Shown piece after piece: positions 1-13,464 of a stretch of 64,000 nucleotides of DNA (within the stretch, counting starts at the first letter, position 1; the number at the start of each line of letters is the position of its first letter). Location: assembly GCA_033782935.1 (NCBI GenBank), contig JAWQEG010000062.1:11798001-11862000 (forward strand), in the 5' to 3' direction. Source of the DNA: Petrolisthes cinctipes (taxonomy: Eukaryota; Arthropoda; Malacostraca; Decapoda; Porcellanidae). Under the pieces are notes generated by a model, which made no database searches, was not told where the DNA came from, and worked only from the letters and a program-made list of their open reading frames with translations. The translations under genes were made by a program, and so were the position numbers.

Positions 1-1494
1 AACATTGAATTTTTGGGTGTTTTGAGCCTGAATTTGTGATATAAACGGGTACAGATGATGCATGCACATATCGACTTTGGGCACCCAAAATATCGATTTT
101 GAGCATGTTTTGGGCCTGAATTTTTAAAATACTCTAACACTGAGTAGACATGTACAGATCGCTTCTGGGACCCAAATAAATCGAATTTTCGGGTGTTCTG
201 AGCCAGAATTTGAGCTATGAACGGGTACAGAAGATACATGCACATATCGACTTTGGGCACCTAAAATATCGATTTTGAGCATGTTTTGGGCCTGTATTTT
301 GAAAATACTATAACACGGTGTAGACATGTACAGATCGCTTCTGGGACACAAAAATATCGATTTTTTGGGTGTTTTGAGCCTGAATTTGAGATATAAACGG
401 GTACAGAAGATGCATGCACATATCGACTTTTTGCACCTAAAATATCGATTTTGAGCATGTTTTGGGTCTGTATCATGAAAACTTTCTAGCAAGAAGTAGG
501 CATGTACAGATTGCTTCTGGAACTCAAAAATATCGAATTTTCGAGTGTTTTGAACCTGAATTTGGGATATAGACGGGTACAGAAGATGCATACACATATT
601 GACTTTGGGCAGCTAAAATATCGATTTACAGCATGTTTTAGGCCTGTATTTTAAAATTACTCTAACACGGAGTATGCATGTACAGATGGCTTTTGGGACC
701 CAAATAAATCGAATTTTCGGTTGTTCTGAGCCTGAATTTGAAATATGAACAGGTACAGAAGATGCATGCACATATCGACTTCGGGCACCTAAAATATCGA
801 TTTTGAGCATGTTTTGGTCCTGTATTTTGAAAATACTCAAACACGGTGTAGACATGTACGGATAGCTTCTGGGACACAAAAATATCGAATTTTCTGGTGT
901 TTTGAACCTGAATTAGGGATATACACGTGTACAGAAGATGCATACACATTTTGAATTTGGGCACATAAAATATCGATTTTCAGCATGTTTCGGGCCTTTT
1001 TTTTAAAAAACACTCTAACACGGAGTGTGCACGGACAGATCGCATCTGGGGCCCAAAAATATTGAATTTTCGGGTGTTTTAAGCCTGAATTTGAGATATA
1101 AACGGGTACAGAAGATGCAGACACATATCGACTTTGGGCACCTAAAATATCGATTTTGAGCATGTTTTGGGCCTGTATTTTGAAAATACTATAACACGGT
1201 GTAGACATGTACAGATCGCTTCGGGGACCCAAAAATATCGAATTTTCGGGTGTTTTGAGCCTGAATTTGAGATATAAACGGGTACAGAAGATGCATGCAC
1301 ATTTCGACTTTTTGCACCTAAAATATCGATTTTGAGCATGTTTTGGGTCTGTATCTTGAAAACTTTCTAGCAAGAAGTAGGCATGTACAGATTGCTTCTA
1401 GGACCCAAAAATATCGAATTTTCGAGTGTTTTGAACCTGAATTTGGGATATAGACGGGTACAGAAGATGCATACACATATTGACTTTGGGCAGC
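1..1494. repeat. Type I satellite, monomers left of the first higher-order repeat
   Basis: About eight and a half full-length monomers that are not part of the 5,986-bp tandem pair. They share variants with other parts of the array, such as the CCAAATAAATCGAA variant near 172, also seen at 1747 and 3333. One imperfect internal relationship is seen at about 880 bp (five monomers). The window starts inside a monomer, so the array continues to the left. Confidence 0.9.
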
Positions 1495-4400
1495 TAAAAT
1501 ATCGATTTTCAGCATGTTTTAGGCCTGTATTTTGAAAATACTCTAACACGGAGTATGCATGTACACATTGCTTTTGGGACCCAAAAATATCGAATATTCG
1601 GGTGTTTTGAGTCTGAATTTGAGATATAAACGGGTACAGAAGATGCATGCACATATAGACTTCGCGCACCCAAAATATCGATTTTGAGCATATTTTAAGC
1701 CTGTATTTTTAAAATACTCTAACACTGAGTAGACACGTACAGATCGCTTCTGGAACCCAAATAAATCGAATTTTAGGGTGTTCTGAGCCTGAATTTGAGA
1801 TATGAACGAATACAGAAAATGCATGCACATATCGACTTTGGGCACCTAAAATATCGATTTTGAGCATGTTTTGGGCCTGTATTTTGAAAAAAACTATAGC
1901 ACGGTGTAGAAATGTACAGATCGCTTCTGGGACACAAAAATATCGATTTTTTGGGTGTTTTGAGCTTGAATTTGAGATATAAACGGGTACAGAAGATGCA
2001 TGCACATATAGACTTTGGCACCCAAAAAATCGATTTTTAGTATGTTTTGGGCGTATAATTTGAAAATATTTTAGCACTGAGTAGGCATGTACAGATCGCT
2101 TCTGGGACCCAAAAATATCGAATTTTCGGGGGTTTTGAGCCAGAATTTGGGATATAACCGGGTACAGAGGATGCATGCACATATCGACTTTTTGCACCTA
2201 AAATATAGATTTTCAGCATGTTTTGGGCCTGTATTTAAAAAAAACTCTAACACGGAGTATGCATGTACAGATCGCTTCTGGGACACAAAAATATTAATTT
2301 TTGGGTGTTTAGAGCCTGAATTTGAAATATAAACGGGTACAGAAGATGCATGCACATATCGACTTTTTGCACCTAAAATATCGATTTTGAGCATGTTTTG
2401 GGTCTGTATCATGAAAACTTTCTAGCAAGAAGTAGGCATGTACAGATCGCTTCTGGGACCCAAAAATATCGAATTTTCGGGGGTTTTTGAGCCAGAATTT
2501 GGGATATAACCGGGTACAGAGGATGCATGCACATATCGACTTTTTGCACCAAAAATATAGATTTTCAGCATGTTTTGGGCCTGTATTTTGAAAATACTCT
2601 AACACGGAGTATGCATGTACAGATCGCTTCTGGGACACAAAAATATCAATTTTTGGGTGTTTAGAGCCTGAATTTCAGATATAAACGGGTACAGAATATG
2701 CATGCACATATCGACTTTGGGCACCTAAAATATCGATTTTTAGCATGTTTTGGGCCTGTATTATAAAAGTACTCTAACACGGAGTAGACATGTAAAGATC
2801 GCTTTTGGGACCCAAAAATATCGAATTTTCGGGTGTTTTGAGCCTGAATTTGAGATATAAACGGGTACAGAAGATGCATGCACATATCGACTTTGGGCAC
2901 CTAAAATATCGATTTTTAGTATGTTTTGGGCCTGTATTTTAAAAATACTTAAACACGGAGTAGACCTGTACAGATCGCTTCTGGGACCCAAAAATATCGA
3001 ATTTTCGGGTGTTTTGAGCTTGAAATTGAGAAATAAACGGGTACAGAAGATGCATGCACATATCGACTTTATGCACTTAAAATATCGATTTTGAGAATGT
3101 TTTGGGATTTGTGTCTTGAAAATACTCAAACACGGTGTAGACATGTACAGATCGCTTCTGGGACACAAACATATCGATTTTTTGGGTGTTTTGAGCCTGA
3201 ATTTGAGATATAAACGGGTACAGAAGATGAATGCACATATCGACTTTGGCACCCAAAATATCGATTTTTAGTATGTTTTGGGCGTATAATTTGAAAATAT
3301 TCTAGCACTGAGTAGGCATGTACAGATCGCTTCTGGGACCCAAATAAATCGAATTTTCGGGTGTTCTGAGCCTGAATTTGAGATATGAACGGGTACAGAA
3401 GATGCATGCACATATTGACTTTGGGCACCTAAAATATCGATTTTAAGCATGTTTTGGGCCTATATTTTGAAAATACTCTAACATGGTGTAGACAAGTACA
3501 GATCGCTTCTGGGACACAAAAATATCGATTTTTTGGGTGTTTTGAGCCTGAATTTGAGATATAAACGGGTACAGAAGATGCATGCACATATCGACTTTGG
3601 CACCCAAAATATCGATTTTTAGTATGTTTTGTGCGTATAATTTGAAAATATTCTAGCACTGAGTAGGCATGTACAGATCGCTTCTGGGACCCAAAAATAT
3701 CGAATTTTCTGGTGTTATGAACCAGAATTAGGGATATACACGGGTACAGAAGATGCATACACATATTGACTTTGGGCACATAAAATATCGATTTTCAGCA
3801 TGTTTTGGGCCTGTATTTTAAAAACACTCTATCACGGAGTATGCACGTACAGATCGCTTCTGGGACCCGATAACATTGAATTTTCGGATGTTTTAAGCCT
3901 GAATTTAAGATATAAACGGGTACAGAAGATGCATGCACATATCGACTTTGGGCACCTAAAATATCGATTTTGAGCATCTTTTGGGCGTGTATTATGAAAA
4001 TACTCAAATACGGTGTAGACATGTACAGATCGCTTCTGGGACACAAAAATTTCGAATTTTCGGGGGTTTTGAGCCAGAATTTGGGATATAACCGGGTACA
4101 GAAGATGCATGCACATATCGACTTTTTGCACCTAAAATATCGATTTTGAGCATGTTTTGGGTCTGTATCTTGAAAACATTCTTGCTAGGAGTAGGCATGT
4201 ACAGATCGCTCCTGGGACCAAAAAAAAACGAATTTTCTGGTGTTTTGAGCCTGAATTTGAGATATAAACGGATACAGAAGATGCATGCACATATCGACTT
4301 TGGGCACCTAAAATATCGATTACGAGCATGTTTTGGGCCTGTATTTTAAAAACATTCTAGCACTGAGTATGCATGTGCAGATTGCTTAAGGGACCCAAAA

Positions 4401-7400
4401 ATATCGAATTTTCGGAGTTTTGAGCCAGAATTTGAGATATCAACGGGTACAGAAGATGCATGCACATATCGACTCTTTGTACTTAAAATATCGATTTTGA
4501 GCATGTTTTGGGCCTGTATTTTAAAAACACTCTAACACGGAGTATGCACGTACAGATCACTTCTGGGACCCAAAAATATTGAATTTTCGGGTGTTTTGAG
4601 CCTGAATTTCAGATATAAACGGGTACAGAAGATGCATGCACATATCGACTTTGGGCACCTAAAATATCGATTTTTATTATGTTTTGGGCCTGTATTTTTA
4701 AAATACTCTAACACGGAGTAGACATGTACAGGTCACTTTTGGGACCCAAAAATATCGAATTTTCGGGTGTTTTGAGCCTGAATTTGAGATATAAACGTGT
4801 ACAGAAAAATGCATGCACATATCGACTTTTTGCACTTAAAATATCGATTTTGAGCATGTTTTGGGTCTGTATCTTGAAAATACTCAAACACGGTGTAGAC
4901 ATGTTCAGATCGCTTTTGGGACCCAAAAATATCGAATTTTCGGGGGTTTTGAGCCAGAATTTGGGATGTAACCGGGTACAGAGGATGCATGCACATATCG
5001 ACTTTGGGCACCTAAAATATCGATTTTGAGCATGTTTTGGGTCTGTATCTTGAAAACATTCTAGCAAGGAGTAGGCATGTACAGATCGCTTCTGGGACCC
5101 AAAGATATCGAATTTTTGGGTGCTTTGAAACTGAATCTATGATATAGACGGGTACAGAAGATGCATAGACATATTGACTTTGGGCACCTAAAATATCGAT
5201 TTTCAGCATGTTTTGGACCTGTATTTTGAAAATACTTTAACACGGAGTAGGCATGTACAGATCGCTTCTGGGACCCAAAAATATTGAATTTTCTTGTGTT
5301 TTGAGTTTGAATTTGAGATATAAACGGATACAGAAGATACATTCACATATCGACTTTGGGCACCTAAAGTATCGATTTTGAGCATGTTTTGGGCCTTTAT
5401 TTTGAAAATACTCAAACACGGAGTAGGCATGTACAGATCGCTTCTGGGACACAAAAATATCGATTTTTTGAGTGTTTTGAGCCTGAATTTGAGATATAAA
5501 CGGGTACAGAAGATGCATGCACATATCGACTTTGGACACCTAAAATATCGGTTTTTAGCATGTTTTGAGCCTACATTTTGAAAACATTCTAGCACTGAGT
5601 ATGCATGTACAGATCGCTTAACGGACCCAAAAATATGGAATTTTCGGGTGTTTTGAGCTTGACTTTGAGATATAAACGGGTACAGAAGATGCATACACAT
5701 ATCGACTTTTTGCACCTAAAATATCGATTTTGATCATTTTTTGGGTCTGTATCTTGAAAAAATTCTAGCAAGGAGTAGGCATGTACAGATCGCTCCTGGG
5801 ACCCAAAAATATCGAATTTTCGGGAGTTTTGAGCCTGAATTTGAGATATAACCGGGTACAAAAGTTGAATGCACATATCGACTTTGGGCACCTAAAATAT
5901 AGATTTTCAGCATTTTTTGAGCCTGTATTTTGAAAATACTTTAACACGGAGAAGGCATGTACAGATCGCTTGTGGGACCCAAAAATATCGAATTTTCGAA
6001 TGTTTTGAACCTGAATTTGGGATATAGACGGGTACAGAAGATGCATACACATATTGACTTTGTGCAGCTAAAATATCGATTTTCAGCATGTTTTAGGCTT
6101 ATATTTTGAAAATACTCTGACACGGAGTATGCATGTACAGATGGCTTTTGGGACCCAAAAATATCGAATATTCGGGTGTTTTGAGTCTGAATTTGAGATA
6201 TAAACGGATACAGAAGATGCATGCACATATCGACTTTAGGCACCCAATATATCGATTTTGAGCATGTTCTGAGCCTATATTTTGAAAACATTCTAGCACT
6301 GAGTAGGCATGTACAGATCGCTTCTGGGACCCAAAATATTGAATTTTCGGGAGTTTTGAGCCTGAATTTGAGATATAACCGGGTACAGAGAATGCATACA
6401 CATATTGACTTTGTGCACCTAAAATATTAATTTTTTAGCATGTTTTTGGCCTGTACTTTAAAAACACTCTAACACGGAGTATGCATGTATAGATCGCTTC
6501 TGGGACCCAAAAATATCGAATTTTCGGAGTTTTGAGCCTGAATTTGAGATATAAACGGGTACAGAAGATGCATGCACATATCGACTTTTTGCTCTTAATT
6601 AAAATATCGATTTTGAGCATGTTTTTGGTCTGTGTCTTGAAAACATTCTAGCAAGGAGTAGGCATGTACAGATCGCTCCAAGGACCCAAAAATATCGAAT
6701 TTTCGGGTGTTTTGAGCCTGAATTTGAGATATAAACGGGAACAGAAGATGCATGCACATATCGACTTTTTCCACCTAAAATATCGATTTTGAGCATGTTT
6801 TTTGGTCCTGTATTTTGAAAATACTATAGCACGGTGTAGACATGTACAGATCGCTTCTGGGACACAAAAATTTCGATTTTTTGGGTGTTTTGAGCCTGAA
6901 TTTGGGATATAAACGGGTACAGAAGATGCATGCACATTTCGACTTTTTGCACCTAAAATATCGATTTTGAGCAAGTTTTGGGTCTGTATCTTGAAAACAT
7001 TCTAGCAAGAAGTAGGCATGTACAGATCGCTTCTGGGACCCAAAAATATCGAATTTTCGGGTGTTTTGAACCTGAATTTGGGATATAGATGGGTACAGAA
7101 GATGCATACACATATTGACTTTGGGCACCTAAAATATAGATTTTCAGCATGTTTTGGGCCTGTATTTTGAAAATACTTTAACACGAAATAGGCATGTACA
7201 GATCGCTTCTGGGACCCAAAAATATCGAATTTTCGGGTGTTTTGAGCCTGAATTTGAGATATAAACGGGTACAGAAGATGCATGCACATATCGACTTTGG
7301 ACACCTAAAATATCGATTTATAGCATGTTTTAAGCCTCTATTTTAAAAACATTCTAGCACTGAGTAGGCATGTGCAGATTGCTTAAGGGACCCAAAAATA

Positions 7401-7480
7401 TCGAATTTTCGGAGTTTTGAGCCTGAATTTGAGATATAAACGGGTACAGAAGATGCATGCACATATCGACTTTTTGCACT
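1495..7480. repeat. Higher-order repeat A, copy 1 (34 monomers, about 5,986 bp)
   Basis: This block is repeated immediately downstream at an offset of 5,986 bp, which is 34 x 176 plus 2. Matching landmarks include 1509/7495, 2087/8073, 4724/10710, 5378/11364 and 6221/12207. The copies differ by scattered single substitutions, for example A at 1848 against G at 7834. The left edge is where the sequence switches to the copy that also starts at about 7,481, within the AAAATATCGATTTTCAGC box. A patch near 6,790-7,010 does not match its partner and is described among the findings. Confidence 0.93.
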
Positions 7481-10400
7481 TAAAATATCGATTTTCAGCA
7501 TGTTTTAGGCCTGTATTTTGAAAATACTCTAACACGGAGTATGCATGTACACATTGCTTTTGGGACCCAAAAATATCGAATATTCGGGTGTTTTGAGTCT
7601 GAATTTGAGATATAAACGGGTACAGAAGATGCATGCACATATAGACTTCGCGCACCCAAAATATCGATTTTGAGCATATTTTAAGCCTGTATTTTTAAAA
7701 TACTCTAACACTGAGTAGACACGTACAGATCGCTTCTGGAACCCAAATAAATCGAATTTTAGGGTGTTCTGAGCCTGAATTTGAGATATGAACGAATACA
7801 GAAAATGCATGCACATATCGACTTTGGGCACCTGAAATATCGATTTTGAGCATGTTTTGGGCCTGTATTTTGAAAAAAACTATAGCACGGTGTAGAAATG
7901 TACAGATCGCTTCTGGGACACAAAAATATCGATTTTTTGGGTGTTTTGAGCTTGAATTTGAGATATAAACGGGTACAGAAGATGCATGCACATATCGACT
8001 TTGGCACCCAAAAAATCGATTTTTAGTATGTTTTGGGCGTATAATTTGAAAATATTTTAGCACTGAGTAGGCATGTACAGATCGCTTCTGGGACCCAAAA
8101 ATATCGAATTTTCGGGGGTTTTGAGCCAGAATTTGGGATATAACCGGGTACAGAGGATGCATGTACATATCGACTTTTTGCACCTAAAATATAGATTTTC
8201 AGCATGTTTTGGGCCTGTATTTAAAAAAAACTCTAACACGGAGTATGCATGTACAGATCGCTTCTGGGACACAAAAATATTAATTTTTGGGTGTTTAGAG
8301 CCTGAATTTGAAATATAAACGGGTACAGAAGATGCATGCACATATCGACTTTTTGCACATAAAATATCGATTTTGAGCATGTTTTGGGTCTGTATCATGA
8401 AAACTTTCTAGCAAGAAGTAGGCATGTACAGATCGCTTCTGGGACCCAAAAATATCGAATTTTCGGGGGTTTTTGAGCCAGAATTTGGGATATAACCGGG
8501 TACAGAGGATGCATGCACATATCGACTTTTTGCACCAAAAATATAGATTTTCAGCATGTTTTGGGCCTGTATTTTGAAAATACTCTAACACGGAGTATGC
8601 ATGTACAGATCGCTTCTGGGACACAAAAATATCAATTTTTGGGTGTTTAGAGCCTGAATTTCAGATATAAACGGGTACAGAAGATGCATGCACATATCGA
8701 CTTTGGGCACCTAAAATATCGATTTTTAGCATGTTTTGGGCCTGTATTATAAAAGTACTCTAACACGGAGTAGACATGTACAGATCGCTTTTGGGACCCA
8801 AAAATATCGAATTTTCGGGTGTTTTGAGCCTGAATTTGAGATATAAACGGGTACAGAAGATGCATGCACATATCGACTTTGGGCACCTAAAATATCGATT
8901 TTTAGTATGTTTTGGGCCTGTATTTTAAAAATACTTAAACACGGAGTAGACCTGTACAGATCGCTTCTGGGACCCAAAAATATCGAATTTTCGGGTGTTT
9001 TGAGCTTGAAATTGAGAAATAAACGGGTACAGAAGATGCATGCACATATCGACTTTATGCACTTAAAATATCGATTTTGAGCATGTTTTGGGATTTGTGT
9101 CTTGAAAATACTCAAACACGGTGTAGACATGTACAGATCGCTTCTGGGACACAAACATATCGATTTTTTGGGTGTTTTGAGCCTGAATTTGAGATATAAA
9201 CGGGTACAGAAGATGAATGCACATATCGACTTTGGCACCCAAAATATCGATTTTTAGTATGTTTTGGGCGTATAATTTGAAAATATTCTAGCACTGAGTA
9301 GGCATGTACAGATCGCTTCTGGGACCCAAATAAATCGAATTTTCGGGTGTTCTGAGCCTGAATTTGAGATATGAACGGGTACAGAAGATGCATGCACATA
9401 TTGACTTTGGGCACCTAAAATATCGATTTTAAGCATGTTTTGGGCCTATATTTTGAAAATACTCTAACATGGTGTAGACAAGTACAGATCGCTTCTGGGA
9501 CACAAAAATATCGATTTTTTGGGTGTTTTGAGCCTGAATTTGAGATATAAACGGGTACAGAAGATGCATGCACATATCGACTTTGGCACCCAAAATATCG
9601 ATTTTTAGTATGTTTTGTGCGTATAATTTGAAAATATTCTAGCACTGAGTAGGCATGTACAGATCGCTTCTGGGACCCAAAAATATCGAATTTTCTGGTG
9701 TTATGAACCAGAATTAGGGATATACACGGGTACAGAAGATGCATACACATATTGACTTTGGGCACATAAAATATCGATTTTCAGCATGTTTTGGGCCTGT
9801 ATTTTAAAAACACTCTATCACGGAGTATGCACGTACAGATCGCTTCTGGGACCCGATAACATTGAATTTTCGGATGTTTTAAGCCTGAATTTGAGATATA
9901 AACGGGTACAGAAGATGCATGCACATATCGACTTTGGGCACCTAAAATATCGATTTTGAGCATCTTTTGGGCGTGTATTATGAAAATACTCAAATACGGT
10001 GTAGACATGTACAGATCGCTTCTGGGACACAAAAATTTCGAATTTTCGGGGGTTTTGAGCCAGAATTTGGGATATAACCGGGTACAGAAGATGCATGCAC
10101 ATATCGACTTTTTGCACCTAAAATATCGATTTTGAGCATGTTTTGGGTCTGTATCTTGAAAACATTCTAGCTAGGAGTAGGCATGTACAGATCGCTCCTG
10201 GGACCAAAAAAAAACGAATTTTCTGGTGTTTTGAGCCTGAATTTGAGATATAAACGGATACAGAAGATGCATGCACATATCGACTTTGGGCACCTAAAAT
10301 ATCGATTACGAGCATGTTTTGGGCCTGTATTTTAAAAACATTCTAGCACTGAGTATGCATGTGCAGATTGCTTAAGGGACCCAAAAATATCGAATTTTCG

Positions 10401-13400
10401 GAGTTTTGAGCCAGAATTTGAGATATCAACGGGTACAGAAGATGCATGCACATATCGACTCTTTGTACTTAAAATATCGATTTTGAGCATGTTTTGGGCC
10501 TGTATTTTAAAAACACTCTAACACGGAGTATGCACGTACAGATCACTTCTGGGACCCAAAAATATTGAATTTTCGGGTGTTTTGAGCCTGAATTTGAGAT
10601 ATAAACGGGTACAGAAGATGCATGCACATATCGACTTTGGGCACCTAAAATATCGATTTTTATTATGTTTTGGGCCTGTATTTTTAAAATACTCTAACAC
10701 GGAGTAGACATGTACAGGTCGCTTTTGGGACCCAAAAATATCGAATTTTCGGGTGTTTTGAGCCTGAATTTGAGATATAAACGTGTACAGAAAAATGCAT
10801 GCACATATCGACTTTTTGCACTTAAAATATCGATTTTGAGCATGTTTTGGGTCTGTATCTTGAAAATACTCAAACACGGTGTAGACATGTTCAGATCGCT
10901 TTTGGGACACAAAAATATCGAATTTTCGGGGGTTTTGAGCCAGAATTTGGGATGTAACCGGGTACAGTGGATGCATGCACATATCGACTTTGGGCACCTA
11001 AAATATCGATTTTGAGCATGTTTTGGGTCTGTATCTTGAAAACATTCTAGCAAGGAGTAGGCATGTACAGATCGCTTCTGGGACCCAAAGATATCGAATT
11101 TTTGGGTGCTTTGAACCTGAATCTATGATATAGACGGGTACAGAAGATGCATAGACATATTGACTTTGGGCACCTAAAATATCGATTTTCAGCATGTTTT
11201 GGACCTGTATTTTGAAAATACTTTAACACGGATTAGGCATGTACAGATCGCTTCTGGGACCCAAAAATATTGAATTTTCTTGTGTTTTGAGTTTGAATTT
11301 GAGATATAAACGGATACAGAAGATGCATTCACATATCGACTTTGGGCACCTAAAGTATCGATTTTGAGCATGTTTTGGGCCTTTATTTTGAAAATACTCA
11401 AACACGGAGTAGGCATGTACAGATCGCTTCTGGGACACAAAAATATCGATTTTTTGAGTGTTTTGAGCCTGAATTTGAGATATAAACGGGTACAGAAGAT
11501 GCATGCACATATCGACTTTGGACACCTAAAATATCGGTTTTTAGCATGTTTTGAGCCTACATTTTGAAAACATTCTAGCACTGAGTATGCATGTACAGAT
11601 CGCTTAACGGACCCAAAAATATGGAATTTTCGGGTGTTTTGAGCTTGACTTTGAGATATAAACGGGTACAGAAGATGCATACACATATCGACTTTTTGCA
11701 CCTAAAATATCGATTTTGATCATTTTTTGGGTCTGTATCTTGAAAAAATTCTAGCAAGGAGTAGGCATGTACAGATCGCTCCTGGGACCCAAAAATATCG
11801 AATTTTCGGGAGTTTTGAGCCTGAATTTGAGATATAACCGGGTACAAAAGTTGAATGCACATATCGACTTTGGGAACCTAAAATATAGATTTTCAGCATT
11901 TTTTGAGCCTGTATTTTGAAAATACTTTAACACGGAGAAGGCACGTACAGATCGCTTGTGGGACCCAAAAATATCGAATTTTCGAATGTTTTGAACCTGA
12001 ATTTGGGATATAGACGGGTACAGAAGATGCATACACATATTGACTTTGTGCAGCTAAAATATCGATTTTCAGCATGTTTTAGGCTTATATTTTGAAAATA
12101 CTCTGACACGGAGTATGCATGTACAGATGGCTTTTGGGACCCAAAAATATCGAATATTCGGGTGTTTTGAGTCTGAATTTGAGATATAAACGGATACAGA
12201 AGATGCATGCACATATCGACTTTAGGCACCCAATATATCGATTTTGAGCATGTTCTGAGCCTATATTTTGAAAACATTCTAGCACTGAGTAGGCATGTAC
12301 AGATCGCTTCTGGGACCCAAAATATTGAATTTTCGGGAGTTTTGAGCCTGAATTTGAGATATAACCGGGTACAGAGAATGCATACACATATTGACTTTGT
12401 GCACCTAAAATATTAATTTTTTAGCATGTTTTTGGCCTGTACTTTAAAAACACTCTAACACGGAGTATGCATGTACAGATCGCTTCTGGGACCCAAAAAT
12501 ATCGAATTTTCGGAGTTTTGAGCCTGAATTTGAGATATAAACGGGTACAGAAGATGCATGCACATATCGACTTTTTGCTCTTAATTAAAATATCGATTTT
12601 GAGCATGTTTTTGGTCTGTATCTTGAAAACATTCTAGCAAAGAGTAGGCATGTACAGATCGCTCCAAGGACCCAAAAATATCGAATTTTCGGGTGTTTTG
12701 AGCCTGAATTTGAGATATAAACGGGAACAGAAGATGCATGCACATATCGACTTTTTCCACCAAAAATATCGATTTTGAGCATGTTTTTGGTCTGTATCTT
12801 GAAAACATTCTAGCAAAGAGTAGGCATGTACAGATCGCTTCTGGGACCCAAAAATACCGAATTTTCTGGAGTTTTCAACATGAATTTGAGATATAGACGG
12901 GTACAGAAGATGCATACACATATTGACTTTTGGCACCTAAAATATAGATTTTTAGCATGTTTTAAGCCTGTATTTTGAAAATACTTTAACACGGAGAAGG
13001 CATGTACAGATCGCTTCTGGGACCCAAAAATATCGAATTTTCGGGTGTTTTGAACCTGAATTTGGGATATAGATGGGTACAGAAGATGCATACACATATT
13101 GACTTTGGGCACCTAAAATATAGATTTTCAGCATGTTTTGGGCCTGTATTTTGAAAATACTTTAACACGAAATAGGCATGTACAGATCGCTTCTGGGACC
13201 CAAAAATATCGAATTTTCGGGTGTTTTGAGCCTGAATTTGAGATATAAACGGGTACAGAAGATGCATGCACATATCGACTTTGGACACCTAAAATATCGA
13301 TTTATAGCATGTTTTAAGCCTCTATTTTAAAAACATTCTAGCACTGAGTAGGCATGTGCAGATTGCTTAAGGGACCCAAAAATATCGAATTTTCGGAGTT

Positions 13401-13464
13401 TTGAGCCTGAATTTGAGATATAAACGGGTACAGAAGATGCATGCACATATCGACTTTTTGCACT
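7481..13464. repeat. Higher-order repeat A, copy 2
   Basis: Direct tandem copy of 1495-7480 in the same orientation. The offset is 5,986 bp up to about 12.78 kb and 5,984 bp after about 12.95 kb. Its right edge, near 13,450, falls in the same box as the junction between the two copies near 7,480. This is the geometry expected for unequal exchange in a tandem array. Confidence 0.93.
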
